DNA of 64,000 bases from AC-32 sp963728765 (GTDB lineage Bacteria > Actinomycetota > Thermoleophilia > Gaiellales > Gaiellaceae). Positions 6,760 to 15,574 of this stretch are shown here, piece by piece. The notes below the pieces were generated by a model. The model had not been told where the DNA came from and did no database searches. It worked only from the letters and a program-made list of their open reading frames with translations. Positions within the stretch are counted from its first letter, which is position 1; every line of letters starts with the position of its first letter. The position numbers were made by a program, and so were the translations under genes. The stretch lies in the NCBI GenBank assembly GCA_963728765.1, contig CAVSKX010000004.1, positions 372,001 to 436,000 on the forward strand, written 5' to 3'.

Positions 6760-7194
6760 ATGCCAACCGTCTACGACAAGGAACGGACACTCGAGCAGGA
6801 GATCAGCGGCAAGGTCGAACAGGCCCTGCCCGGCGTCGAGGTGCTCGCGGTCGAGCTCAGCGGGCCCGAGCGCTTCACCGTCTACGTCGATCGGCCCGAA
6901 GGCGTCGATCTCGCGCTCTGCCAGCAGGTCACGCGTGTCCTCTCCGACTACCTGCGCGAGTACGGCGTCGACGTCTCCTCGCCGGGGCCCGAACGGCCGC
7001 TGCGGAAGCCACAGCATTTCCAGCGCGCGCTCGGCAGGCACGTCAAGCTGAAGACCGAAGAACGGAAGCTCCGCGGCGAGGTCACGCGCGCGGGCGACGA
7101 AACGGTGACGGTCGCCGCCGACGGCGACGAAGTCGACATCCCGTACGGCGAGATCCTGCGGGGCAACCTGATCGAAGAGAAGGAAGGGCGATGA
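6760..7194 (+). CDS. rimP: Ribosome maturation factor RimP
   Basis: A 144-aa RimP: N-terminal alpha/beta domain with GVEVLAVELSG and the strand FTVYVDRPEGVDLALC, then VDVSSPGPERPLRKPQHF (the conserved SPGxxRPL signature), and a C-terminal SH3-like domain ending IPYGEILRGNLI. RimP assists 30S assembly around ribosomal protein S12. An ATG at 6760 is preferred; a GTG at 6736 would add eight residues but falls almost on the leader terminator. It overlaps nusA by ATGA, so it heads a translationally coupled rimP-nusA-infB operon. Confidence 0.92.
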   Translation: MPTVYDKERTLEQEISGKVEQALPGVEVLAVELSGPERFTVYVDRPEGVDLALCQQVTRVLSDYLREYGVDVSSPGPERPLRKPQHFQRALGRHVKLKTEERKLRGEVTRAGDETVTVAADGDEVDIPYGEILRGNLIEEKEGR

Positions 7195-8786
7195 GCAGGG
7201 AGATCATCGAGCTCGTCCACGAGCTCGAGCGCGACAGAGGCATCGAAGGCGACACGCTGATCACGGCGCTCGAAGACGCGTTGCTCGCGGCGTACAAGAA
7301 GACGCCGGGCGCGTCCCGTCATGCCGTGGTCGAGCTGGACCGCGACGAGGGCGACTTTCGCGTGTTCTCGATCGAGCTCCCGCCCGACACCGAGGAGCGG
7401 CTGCTCGAGGAGGCGCGCGAGCGCGTGCTGACCGAGCTCGAGCAGGCCGAGGCCGAGAACGGCGAGCGCTCGCACGTGCTCGTCACCGACGAGGATCTCG
7501 ACATCGACTGGTCCGAGGTGCCCGACGAGCAGGTCAAGCGCGAGGACGTCACACCCGAGAACTTCGGCCGCATCGCCGCGCAGACGGCGAAGCAGGTGAT
7601 CACGCAGCGCATCCGCGAGGCGGAGCGCCAGATCATGTACGACGAGTACGTCGACCGCGTGACCGAGGTCGTGACCGGGATCGTCCAGCAGGCCGGAGAC
7701 CGCAACAACGTGCTCGTCGACCTCGGCAAGGTCGAGGCGCTGCTGCCTCGCTCCGAGCAGGTCGACGGCGAGCGCTACGAGCAGGGCTCCCGCATCAAGG
7801 CCGTCATCACCGAGGTTCGCAGCGGGACGAAGGGCCCGCAGGTGATCCTCTCGCGCCGCGACCCGGAGCTGATCCGGACGCTGTTCGAGCTCGAGGTCCC
7901 GGAGATCGCCGACGGCCTGGTCGAGATCCGCGCCGTCGCGCGCGAGCCGGGGTACCGCTCGAAGATCGCCGTCGAGTCGCACGCCCAGGGCGTCGACCCG
8001 GTCGGGGCCTGCGTCGGCCCGCGCGGCTCGCGCGTGCGCATGGTCGTCTCAGAGCTCCGCGGCGAGAAGATCGACATCATCCCGTGGAACCCGGAGCCCG
8101 CGCGCTTCGTCGCCAAGGCGCTCTCGCCGGCCCGCGTGCGCGAGGTGTACCTCGACGACGACGCGCGCGACGCGACCGTCGTCGTGCCCGACGACCAGCT
8201 CGCGCTCGCGATCGGCAAGGAGGGGATGAACGCCCGCCTCGCGGCGCGGCTGACCGGCTGGAAGGTCGACATCAAGTCCGACACCGAGTTCGCGACCGAG
8301 GAGGCCGAGGCGGCCTTCGCCGGCGAGGGCGACGAGGGCGACACCGAGTTCACCGGCCGCTGCGCCGCGGTGCTCTCGACCGGCAAGCGCTGCCCGAACG
8401 CGGCCCTGCCGGGCTCGCGCTACTGCGGCGTCCCGGCGCACCAGGAGCTCGCGCTCCGCGACGACGTGCAGGAGGACGAGGAGCCGATCGTCCAGGAGGC
8501 CGAGCCGGAGCTCGAGGCCAAGGCAGACGCCAGCCCGCCCGAGGCGGAGAGCATCGGGCCCGACAGCGTCGAGCCGGTCAGCGAGGAGGAAGAGCTCGAG
8601 TCCGAGGCGCCCGCGGACGCGGTCGCGACGGAAGATCCGAGCGCGACGGCTGTGTTGAAGGACGAGGGCGAGATCGAGTTCGGCGCCCCGCATCCGCAAC
8701 AGGCACCGCCCGAGAAGGAGTCGATCCCGGTCGAGCCGCTCGACGAGGCCGAGCCTGCCGAGGAAGGGGCCGACAACGCTGCGTGA
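7191..8786 (+). CDS. nusA: Transcription elongation/termination factor NusA with C-terminal Cys3His extension
   Basis: A 531-aa NusA. The N-terminal RNA-polymerase-binding domain (1-130) is followed by an S1 domain (about 140-210, with NNVLVDLGKVEALLPRSEQV) and two KH domains (about 230-375, with VGPRGSRVR and IGKEGMNARLAARLTGW). Beyond residue 380 this protein has an unusual tail: C391-x9-C401-x10-C412-x4-H417 in a context like RCAAVLSTGKRCPNAAL, then more than 100 acidic Glu/Asp/Ala-rich residues. The Cys3His module resembles small zinc motifs found in unrelated proteins. No Gln-tag or antitermination AR repeat is seen. Essential core factor. Confidence 0.93.
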   Translation: MSREIIELVHELERDRGIEGDTLITALEDALLAAYKKTPGASRHAVVELDRDEGDFRVFSIELPPDTEERLLEEARERVLTELEQAEAENGERSHVLVTDEDLDIDWSEVPDEQVKREDVTPENFGRIAAQTAKQVITQRIREAERQIMYDEYVDRVTEVVTGIVQQAGDRNNVLVDLGKVEALLPRSEQVDGERYEQGSRIKAVITEVRSGTKGPQVILSRRDPELIRTLFELEVPEIADGLVEIRAVAREPGYRSKIAVESHAQGVDPVGACVGPRGSRVRMVVSELRGEKIDIIPWNPEPARFVAKALSPARVREVYLDDDARDATVVVPDDQLALAIGKEGMNARLAARLTGWKVDIKSDTEFATEEAEAAFAGEGDEGDTEFTGRCAAVLSTGKRCPNAALPGSRYCGVPAHQELALRDDVQEDEEPIVQEAEPELEAKADASPPEAESIGPDSVEPVSEEEELESEAPADAVATEDPSATAVLKDEGEIEFGAPHPQQAPPEKESIPVEPLDEAEPAEEGADNAA

Positions 8787-8866
8787 GCACGCTACGCGTC
8801 TGGGCAAAGCCCTCAGAGTCGGTCGAGGATCGGCTCACAACAAGGCAGGGCAAAGCTAGGTGATGG

Positions 8867-9103
8867 ATGAGCTGTCCGATCAGAACCTGCGCGGGCTGCG
8901 GTCGCAAGGCGCCGCAGGCAGAGCTGCTGCGGTTTGTGGCGATCGGGGGGACGCTGACGCACGCGCCGAAAGGCCCCGGCCGCGGCGCCTACACCTGTCG
9001 CAGGCTCTCGTGCTTCGAGCGGGCGCTGGACCGGCGCGCGTTCAACCGCACGCTGCGGCAGACGGTGCAGGTCGATCCGGAGCTGACACGTCTCTACACT
9101 TGA
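8867..9103 (+). CDS. ylxR: YlxR/RnpM family RNA-binding protein
   Basis: A 78-aa DUF448 protein: PIRTCAGCGRKAPQAELLRF at the start, PGRGAYTCRRLSCFERAL in the middle. The motif order RxCxxCxxxxxxxxL and GRGAYxC is diagnostic. The family binds RNA and modulates RNase P in Bacillus. It lies between nusA and infB, its invariant place in many bacteria. The start is the second of two overlapping ATGs (8867); the first (8863) opens a different frame. Confidence 0.9.
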   Translation: MSCPIRTCAGCGRKAPQAELLRFVAIGGTLTHAPKGPGRGAYTCRRLSCFERALDRRAFNRTLRQTVQVDPELTRLYT

Positions 9104-9109
9104 GCGCGA

Positions 9110-11080
9110 ATGGCTGACCGTCCGAACAAGCCCAACCGCCCGATCCGGCCCCGGCAGGGCGCTCCGGCGGGCCGCCGCAAGCGCCGTGTCGTGATCGACA
9201 CCGGTGCCGCTCGCCCGCGCCAGGACGGCCGGCAGCGCCGCGACCAGCAGGAGCAGAAGCCGAAGGAAAAGACCCCGGTCGCACCGCTCACCGGGCCGGT
9301 GACCGTCGAGTCCGGCGTCACCGTCAAGGACCTCTCCCAGGCGCTCGGCGTCCCGGTGCCGAAGCTGATCACCATTCTGATGGGCCTCGGAGCGCCGAAG
9401 ACCGTCACCCAGTCGCTCGCCGACGAGGAGGTGCAGCTGATCGGGACCGAGGTCGGCCGCGAGGTCAACATCAAGCACGCGGCCGAGGAGGAGCTCGAGC
9501 CGGAGGTCTACGAGGACGACGAGGCCGACCTGACAGCGCGGCCGCCTGTGGTCACGATCATGGGCCACGTCGACCACGGCAAGACGACGCTGCTCGACGC
9601 GATCCGCCAGACGGCGGTGGTCGAGACCGAGGCCGGCGGCATCACACAGCACATCGGCGCCTACCAGGTTGTCCACGGCGATCGGAAGATCACCTTCCTC
9701 GACACGCCCGGCCACGAGGCCTTCACCGCCATGCGCGCCCGCGGCGCGAAGGTGACGGACATCGCGGTACTGGTCGTCGCCGCCGACGACGGCGTGATGC
9801 CGCAGACGAAGGAGTCGATCTCGCACGCGCGCGCGGCCGAGGTCCCGATCGTCGTCGCCGTGAACAAGGTCGACCTGCCCGACGCGAACGTGGACCGCGT
9901 CCGCACCGAGCTCGCGGCCGAGGACCTGCAGCCCGAGGAGTGGGGCGGCACGACGCAGTTCGCGCTCGTCTCGGCCAAGCAGAGCGAGGGTCTCGACGAG
10001 CTGCTCGAGAAGGTGCTGCTGGTCGCGGACGCCGAGCTCGAGCTGACCGCGAACGCGAAGGCCGAGGCTTCCGGCCCAATCGTCGAGTCGCGTCTCGACG
10101 TCGGCCGTGGCCCCGTGGCGACGATGCTCGTCCACCGCGGCACGCTGCGGGTCGGCGACGCGATCGTCGCCGGCGACGCATGGGGCAAGGTCCGCGCGCT
10201 CTACAACTTCAAGGGCGAGAAGGTCAAGGACGCGACGCCGGGCGACCCGGTCGAGATCCTCGGCTTCGACCATCCGCCACCCGGCGGCGAGTACGCGAAG
10301 GTGGTCGAGAACGAGCGCGCGGCGCGCGGCTTCGCCCAGACGCGCGGCGAGCGCCTGCGCCGGGAGCAGTTCGCGACCCAGCGCTCGTCGGGAGTGACCC
10401 TGGAGACCCTCTTCGACGCACTGCAGGAAGGCGCGGTTCAGGACCTGAACCTCGTGCTCAAGGGCGACGTCGTCGGCTCGGTCGAGGCGGCGATCTCCGA
10501 GCTCGCGAAGATCCAGCACCCCGAGGTGCGCGTCACCGTGATCCACCAGGGCGTCGGCGGGATCACCGAAAACGACGTCATGCTCGCCTCCGCCTCGAAC
10601 GCGATGGTCGTCGGCTTCAACGTCCGCCCGAATGCCGAGGCGCGGCAGCTGGCCGACCGCGAGGGCGTCGAGATCCGCACCTACCGCGTCATCTATCAGC
10701 TGACCGAGGACATCGAGCAGGCACTGGTCGGGATGCTGAAGCCGCTCACGGAGGAGCGGACGCTCGGCGAGGTCGAGGTGCGGCAGCTGTTCCGCGTCTC
10801 GCGACTCGGCACGATCGCCGGCTCGTACGTCACGAGCGGCCAGGTCAGGCGCAACGCGAGCGTGCGCGTCGTGCGCGACGGGACGGTGATCTACGAGACC
10901 CGGATCGCACAGCTGAAGCGCTTCAAGGACGACGTGCGCGAGGTCGAGGAGGGCTTCGAGTGCGGCATCCTGCTCGAGGGCTTCAACGACGTCAAGGAAG
11001 GCGACGTGCTCGAGGTCTACGAGACGCGCCAGGTCGAGCGCACCGACCTCGAGACGCCCGCGCCGACCACCGCCGCCTAA
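9110..11080 (+). CDS. infB: Translation initiation factor IF-2
   Basis: A 656-aa IF-2 with a short basic N-terminal region (RPRQGAPAGRRKRRVV), an IF2N domain (TVKDLSQALGVPVPKLI), then the GTPase domain starting MGHVDHGKT near residue 151, FLDTPGHEAF, and NKVDLPDA. Domains II-IV follow and end with ECGILLEGFNDVKEGDVLEVY. The N-terminal extension is much shorter than the several hundred residues of streptomycete and mycobacterial IF-2. It delivers fMet-tRNA to the 30S subunit. It is seven bases downstream of ylxR and clearly in the same operon. Confidence 0.95.
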   Translation: MADRPNKPNRPIRPRQGAPAGRRKRRVVIDTGAARPRQDGRQRRDQQEQKPKEKTPVAPLTGPVTVESGVTVKDLSQALGVPVPKLITILMGLGAPKTVTQSLADEEVQLIGTEVGREVNIKHAAEEELEPEVYEDDEADLTARPPVVTIMGHVDHGKTTLLDAIRQTAVVETEAGGITQHIGAYQVVHGDRKITFLDTPGHEAFTAMRARGAKVTDIAVLVVAADDGVMPQTKESISHARAAEVPIVVAVNKVDLPDANVDRVRTELAAEDLQPEEWGGTTQFALVSAKQSEGLDELLEKVLLVADAELELTANAKAEASGPIVESRLDVGRGPVATMLVHRGTLRVGDAIVAGDAWGKVRALYNFKGEKVKDATPGDPVEILGFDHPPPGGEYAKVVENERAARGFAQTRGERLRREQFATQRSSGVTLETLFDALQEGAVQDLNLVLKGDVVGSVEAAISELAKIQHPEVRVTVIHQGVGGITENDVMLASASNAMVVGFNVRPNAEARQLADREGVEIRTYRVIYQLTEDIEQALVGMLKPLTEERTLGEVEVRQLFRVSRLGTIAGSYVTSGQVRRNASVRVVRDGTVIYETRIAQLKRFKDDVREVEEGFECGILLEGFNDVKEGDVLEVYETRQVERTDLETPAPTTAA

Positions 11081-11090
11081 ACCTAGCGGT

Positions 11091-11396
11091 TTGGTGTCGT
11101 CGGCCGGCTACGTCGGCATCCTCTCCGCCGAGCTGCACTTCCCCGAGAACCGCTCGCTGAAGGGCAAGCGCAAGGAGCTGCTGTCGGTGAAGGCGCAGCT
11201 GCAGCGGCGCTTCGGCGCGTCGGTCGCGGAGGTCGACCACCACGAGCTGTGGCAGCGTGCGCGGCTGACGCTCTCGTGCGTCGCCCGCGGGCACCGCGAG
11301 GTCGAGGAGCTGCTGGACGGAGCGGAGCGCTACCTCGCGGGCCAGGCGTTCGAGCTCGGGCTGGTCGAGCGCGAGGTCGTCACCTTGGACGACTGA
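11091..11396 (+). CDS. ylxP: DUF503 family protein (YlxP)
   Basis: A 101-aa DUF503 protein: GILSAELHFPENRSLKGKRK at the start and VEEVDHHELWQRARLTLSCVA-like core, giving the ferredoxin-like fold of this family. YlxP is a small ribosome-associated protein conserved next to infB and rbfA. Start is a TTG at 11091 or the GTG at 11094. Its 3' end overlaps the opposite-strand propeller gene by 17 bases. Confidence 0.88.
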   Translation: MVSSAGYVGILSAELHFPENRSLKGKRKELLSVKAQLQRRFGASVAEVDHHELWQRARLTLSCVARGHREVEELLDGAERYLAGQAFELGLVEREVVTLDD

Positions 11397-12627
11397 CGAC
11401 CCAGAGCCCCGAGTTCAGGTCGGACACGAGCACGTAGTGCGGCATCACGTACACGCCCCAGACCGCCGTGCAGGTGTCGCCCGGGCAGAGCAGGCCGTGC
11501 CGGTCGCGACCCGGGAGCGGCTGGAAGCGCATCAGGAACTTCGGCTTGCGGGGGTTCTTGAGGTCGAAAAGCGCGGCACCCTGGCCGTACCACGAGAAGT
11601 AGGCGTAGCGGCCGACGGCCTTCGGGTCGTGGACGCTGTCCTCCAGCGGAAGGCCGGTAAAGGCGCCGTTGGGGGAGAGCCGTGCCGGGAGCCGCACCGT
11701 CGCGAGCCGCACCGGGTGCGCGGGGTCGGCGATGTTCCACACGACGGGCCGCCCGCGGATCGTCTCGTGCGTCTCGAGCAGGATCCGCTCGCCGTTGATC
11801 AGCCAGGCCGAGTGCGCGTTGCCCTGGCCGCTCGCCGTGCGGCCGAGGTAGCGCGGCTTCGAGGGATCGGAGATGTCGAGGATCACCGTGCCGAGCCACC
11901 AGTACGAGAGGTACGCACGGGTCGCGCCGGCGTTCGTGATCACCGAGTGCACCAGCCGCCGGTGGTCGGTCCCGGGCGGCGACGTCAACGGGGTGCAGTC
12001 GCCCTGGTCGCGGCAGGCACCCCACCCGCCGACCTCGTCCGGCGAGCGCGGGTGCGTGACGTCGTAGATGTGGAATCCGAACGAATCCCGCGTGAGGGAG
12101 AACTCCGCGGCGGCCTCGGCCGTGTAGACCCACGCGTGCCCTCGCGCAGCGGCGAGCCAGATTTCGTGTGAGCCGCGGGGCAGGGTGCGAACGAGCGCCA
12201 GCTTGCGCGGGTGCGCCGGCTTCGTCACGTCGAACAGGCCGAAGCCGCCGAAGCCGTCCTTGCAGGCCTGGAAGCTCGTCACCGCGAGCACGCCGTTGAA
12301 CCCGGGCGTCTTCACCCGCCTGACGATCGTCTTCTCGGTCCACGTCCCCACCAGGCGCGCGAAGGTAGCGATGTGCCGCGGGTGACGTGGGTTGGCGAGG
12401 TCGTAGACGCGAACCCCCTGTGCCGGGCAGTCATTGGCGCCTCTGCGGCTGGAGAGGTAGGCGTAGTGGCGCTCCCCGACCACGTCGGCGCTGTAGCCGC
12501 CGCCCGGGTTCACGTGGCCGATCACCTCGAAGCCTTTGGGCGGTGGCGTCGCCTGCGTGCCCGCGTGCGTCGCCGCGGCTGTCGCGACGACTGCCAGCCA
12601 GACTCCGAGGAAGAGCCGAACCGCCAC
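11380..12627 (-). CDS. Secreted LVIVD-type beta-propeller protein
   Basis: A 415-aa protein with a signal peptide (hydrophobic residues 3-20, cleavage near THAGTQA) and repeated units of the LVIVD type: GVRVYDLANPRHPRHIATF, GFGLFDVTKPAHPRKLALV, GFHIYDVTHPRSPDEVGGW, TVILDISDPSKPRYLGRT, VVWNIADPAHPVRLATV and ALFDLKNPRKPKFLMRF. These form a six- or seven-bladed beta propeller outside the membrane; the role is unknown, probably binding or scaffolding. It lies on the opposite strand between ylxP and rbfA, so it interrupts a normally continuous operon and looks like an insertion into the block. Confidence 0.8.
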   Translation of the reverse strand: MAVRLFLGVWLAVVATAAATHAGTQATPPPKGFEVIGHVNPGGGYSADVVGERHYAYLSSRRGANDCPAQGVRVYDLANPRHPRHIATFARLVGTWTEKTIVRRVKTPGFNGVLAVTSFQACKDGFGGFGLFDVTKPAHPRKLALVRTLPRGSHEIWLAAARGHAWVYTAEAAAEFSLTRDSFGFHIYDVTHPRSPDEVGGWGACRDQGDCTPLTSPPGTDHRRLVHSVITNAGATRAYLSYWWLGTVILDISDPSKPRYLGRTASGQGNAHSAWLINGERILLETHETIRGRPVVWNIADPAHPVRLATVRLPARLSPNGAFTGLPLEDSVHDPKAVGRYAYFSWYGQGAALFDLKNPRKPKFLMRFQPLPGRDRHGLLCPGDTCTAVWGVYVMPHYVLVSDLNSGLWVVSRPR

Positions 12628-12685
12628 TGGCAGCTAGGACGGCGAGCGGGCTCGGAGGTTGGGGTGAGCAGCTTGAATACCTCGA

Positions 12686-13036
12686 ATGAGCGAGCGCATG
12701 CGCCGCGTCAACGAGGCCGTCCGCGAGGTGATCTCGGAGGCGCTCGGCGAGCTGAAGGATCCGCGGATCGGTTTCGTCACCGTCACCGGCGTCGAGACGA
12801 CGCCCGACCTGCGGCACGCGCGCGTCTTCGTCAGCGTGCTCGGGTCCGAGGCGAAGCGCACCAAGACGCTCGCCGGGCTGACCGCAGCGCACGGGGTCCT
12901 ACAGGCGCGCCTCGCCCGCGAGCTGCGAATGAAGCGGACTCCCCAGCTGGCCTTCGAATACGATCCGACCGTCGAGCGCGGGGTCCGCATGACCCAACTC
13001 ATCGATGAGCTCGCCCCAGACGCAGAGGAGGAGTGA
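12686..13036 (+). CDS. rbfA: Ribosome-binding factor A
   Basis: A 116-aa RbfA: MRRVNEAVREVISEALGEL, then LKDPRIGFVTVTGVETTPDL and ARVFVSVLG, with the KH-like fold closed by RTPQLAFEYDPTVERGVRM. RbfA acts in late 30S maturation with 16S rRNA helix 1. It overlaps the nrnA start by 32 bases and heads the second half of the translation block after the propeller gene. Confidence 0.93.
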   Translation: MSERMRRVNEAVREVISEALGELKDPRIGFVTVTGVETTPDLRHARVFVSVLGSEAKRTKTLAGLTAAHGVLQARLARELRMKRTPQLAFEYDPTVERGVRMTQLIDELAPDAEEE

Positions 13037-14009
13037 CCTGCAGGCGGTCGCGGACGCGCTCCGCTCGAACGACCGCTTCCTGCTGGTAACTCACGAGAAT
13101 CCCGACGGCGACGCGCTCGGGTCGCTGCTGGCGACAAAGCTCGCGCTCGATGCGATGGGCAAGGACAGCGAGATGTACCTCTACGGCGATGCGCCGCTCC
13201 CGCGTGAGTACGGGTTCATGGCGCTCGACGGCCTCCGCCGCGAGCTGCCCGACGATGCGGGGGAGCGCGTGCTGGTCGCGCTCGACTGCGCCAACGAGTC
13301 GCGGATGGGGCCGTTGCCGGAGCTGCTGGAGCGCGCGCCGCTCACGCTCGATATCGACCACCACCACGACAACTCCCGCTTCGGTGACGTCAACCTCGTC
13401 GTCGGCGACGCCTCGTCGACCGGCGAGGTGCTGCGCGATCTCTTCGCGGAGCTCGACGTGGCGCTCACGCCGGACATCGCAGAGGCGCTCTACATCGCCG
13501 TCGTGACCGACACCGGCCGATTCCAGTACACGAACACGACGCCGAAGGCGCTGCGGCTGGCCGCCGAGCTGGTGGAGGCCGGCGCCAACGTGCACCGCGT
13601 CTTCCAGGGCGTCTACGAGTCGGTCGAGTTCGCGAAGCTGAAGCTGCTCTCGCGCGCACTCGACCGGGCGCAGGTCTACGAGGGCGGACGCCTGGTGGTC
13701 TCCTACCTACTGCAGGGCGACTTCACGGACCTGAATGCGCCGGAGGCGTACTCGGAAGGGATCATCGACTACCTGCGCGCCGTCGAAGGTGCGGAGATGG
13801 CAGCGCTGATTCGTGAGCCGCCGCGGCGTGAGGGGCCGCGCCGGCGGGTGAGCCTGCGGGCCTCGAACGACGAGCTCGACGTCTCCGCGATTGCGCGCAA
13901 GTCGGACGGCGGCGGTCACCGCCAGGCGGCCGGCTTCTCCAGCGACGCGTCCGTCGAGGAGATCACCGACTTCATTCATCACGAGTTCCGTGCCGCCGCG
14001 GGCACTTGA
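13005..14009 (+). CDS. nrnA: NrnA-type oligoribonuclease / pAp phosphatase (DHH family)
   Basis: A 334-aa DHH-DHHA1 phosphoesterase. Manganese-binding motifs are visible in order: THENPDGDALGS, ALDCANESR, DIDHHHDNSRFGDVN and VVTDTGRFQYTNTT; the DHHA1 domain ends with KSDGGGHRQAAGFS. NrnA degrades 2-5 nt RNAs and dephosphorylates pAp. It is the third RNase of the window after PNPase and RNase J. It overlaps both neighbours (rbfA by 32 bases and truB by 20), so the operon is tightly coupled. Confidence 0.9.
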   Translation: MSSPQTQRRSDLQAVADALRSNDRFLLVTHENPDGDALGSLLATKLALDAMGKDSEMYLYGDAPLPREYGFMALDGLRRELPDDAGERVLVALDCANESRMGPLPELLERAPLTLDIDHHHDNSRFGDVNLVVGDASSTGEVLRDLFAELDVALTPDIAEALYIAVVTDTGRFQYTNTTPKALRLAAELVEAGANVHRVFQGVYESVEFAKLKLLSRALDRAQVYEGGRLVVSYLLQGDFTDLNAPEAYSEGIIDYLRAVEGAEMAALIREPPRREGPRRRVSLRASNDELDVSAIARKSDGGGHRQAAGFSSDASVEEITDFIHHEFRAAAGT

Positions 14010-14673
14010 CCCGAGCGGGCTCTTCCTGATCGACAAGCCGGAAGGGCCGTCCTCCTTCGCGGTGGTCGCGGACGTGCGCCGCCGTACCGGTGCGCGGACA
14101 GGGCACACAGGCACGCTCGACCCGTTCGCCACCGGGCTGTTGCTCGTGTTGTCCGGAAGGGCAACTAGGCTGGCCTCGTGCTTCGTTGGACTCGACAAGC
14201 GGTACCTGACCGACGTCGACCTGCGCACGGTCACGGACACGGGCGACCGCGAGGGGTCGGTGCTCGAGGAGCAGGAGCCGCCGGACGAGGGCGAGCTGGG
14301 GCGGCGGCTCGCGGGCCTCCGCGGCGAGGTGGAGCTGCCGGTCCCGACCGCCTCGGCGGTCAAGATCGGCGGTGAGCGCGCGTACCGGCTGCACCGCCGC
14401 GGTGTCGCCGTCGAGATGCCGCTGCGGAGGTCGCGGGTCGACGCGCTCGACGTCATCTCCTATAGCGAAGGAGTTGCGCAGCTCGACCTGCGCGTCAGCT
14501 CGGGAACCTACGTGCGCTCGATCGCCACGGCGCTAGGCGGCCACTGCGCGTCGTTGCGGCGAACCGAGGTCGGCCCGTTCCGGGTGGAGGAGGCCAACCC
14601 GGAGCGGCTGATCCCGGCCGACGAGGCGTTGGCTCGGCTCGGACCTGCGGGCGCGGCGGCTCCTGAGGCGTGA
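13990..14673 (+). CDS. truB: tRNA pseudouridine(55) synthase TruB
   Basis: A 227-aa TruB. The catalytic block GHTGTLDPFATGLLLVLSG carries the nucleophilic Asp, and LFLIDKPEGPSSF and VSSGTYVRSIATALG are characteristic. It makes pseudouridine 55 in the T-loop of tRNAs. At 227 residues it is about 60-80 shorter than E. coli TruB and appears to lack most of the C-terminal PUA-like domain, ending soon after the catalytic fold. The GTG at 13990 is the only start compatible with the family N-terminus. ribF starts at its stop (GTGA). Confidence 0.9.
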   Translation: MPPRALDPSGLFLIDKPEGPSSFAVVADVRRRTGARTGHTGTLDPFATGLLLVLSGRATRLASCFVGLDKRYLTDVDLRTVTDTGDREGSVLEEQEPPDEGELGRRLAGLRGEVELPVPTASAVKIGGERAYRLHRRGVAVEMPLRRSRVDALDVISYSEGVAQLDLRVSSGTYVRSIATALGGHCASLRRTEVGPFRVEEANPERLIPADEALARLGPAGAAAPEA

Positions 14674-15536
14674 AGGTCGTTCGCAGCCCAGACGAGCTCG
14701 ACGCGCGGCCCCGAGCGGTCGCGCTGGGCACCTTCGACGGGGTCCACCGCGGCCACCGACGGGTGCTCGACGCCGCGGTTGCGGCGGGACAGGCGCCGAC
14801 CGTGGTCACGTTCGATCCGCACCCTCGCGTTGCTCTGGGCTACGGCGTCGAGCTGCTGACGTCGCTCGAACGGCGCCTCGAGCTCCTCGCCGAGGCCGGG
14901 ATCGACGAGGCGCTGGTGGTCGAGTTCGACCTCGAGCTAGCGCAGCTCGGGCCGGAGGAGTTCGTCGAGCGCGTGCTGCTCCCGATCGGTACCGACGTCG
15001 TCGTGGCGGGCGCGAACTTCCGCTTCGGCCGAGGACGGTCCGGCGACCTCGAGCTCCTGCGACGGCTCGACCTCGACGTCCGCGCGGTGCCGCTGGTTGA
15101 GGGCGTGTCATCGACCCGCATCCGGGACCTGCTTCGCGCAGGCGAGGTCGAGCGAGCGGCGCGGCTGCTCGGCCGGCCCGCCGAGATCGAGGGAACGGTC
15201 GTCGCGGGCGACGCGCGCGGCGGGACGCTCGGCTTCCCTACCGCGAACCTGCGCCCCGAGCCCGGGCCACTCGTGCCGGGGTACGGCATCTACGCCGGTG
15301 CGGCCGACGGGCATCGAGCCGCGATCTCGATCGGCACGAACCCGCACTACGGCGGCGGCGAGCGGCGGATCGAGGCGTTCCTGCTCGACTTCGACGGCGA
15401 TCTCTACGGCCGGAAGCTGCGGCTGCAGCTATGGGAGCGCCTGCGGGACGAGCTCGCTTTCGAGAGCGAGGACGAGTTGGTGGCGCAGATCGGTCGGGAC
15501 GTGGAGGCCACGCGACGGGCGCAACCCCCGGTCTGA
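14670..15536 (+). CDS. ribF: Bifunctional riboflavin kinase / FAD synthetase
   Basis: A 288-aa RibF. The N-terminal adenylyltransferase half has ALGTFDGVHRGHRRV and the later ISSTR-like GVSSTRIRDLLRAGE; the C-terminal kinase half has RGGTLGFPTANL, GYGIYAG and ISIGTNPHYGGGERRIEAFL. It converts riboflavin to FMN and FAD. The truB-ribF order with a four-base overlap is standard in bacteria; here truB and ribF end a coupled run that starts at rbfA. Confidence 0.93.
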   Translation: MKVVRSPDELDARPRAVALGTFDGVHRGHRRVLDAAVAAGQAPTVVTFDPHPRVALGYGVELLTSLERRLELLAEAGIDEALVVEFDLELAQLGPEEFVERVLLPIGTDVVVAGANFRFGRGRSGDLELLRRLDLDVRAVPLVEGVSSTRIRDLLRAGEVERAARLLGRPAEIEGTVVAGDARGGTLGFPTANLRPEPGPLVPGYGIYAGAADGHRAAISIGTNPHYGGGERRIEAFLLDFDGDLYGRKLRLQLWERLRDELAFESEDELVAQIGRDVEATRRAQPPV

Positions 15537-15574
15537 GCCCGCAAGTCGAGCGTCGCGAGCGCATCCATGTTCGA

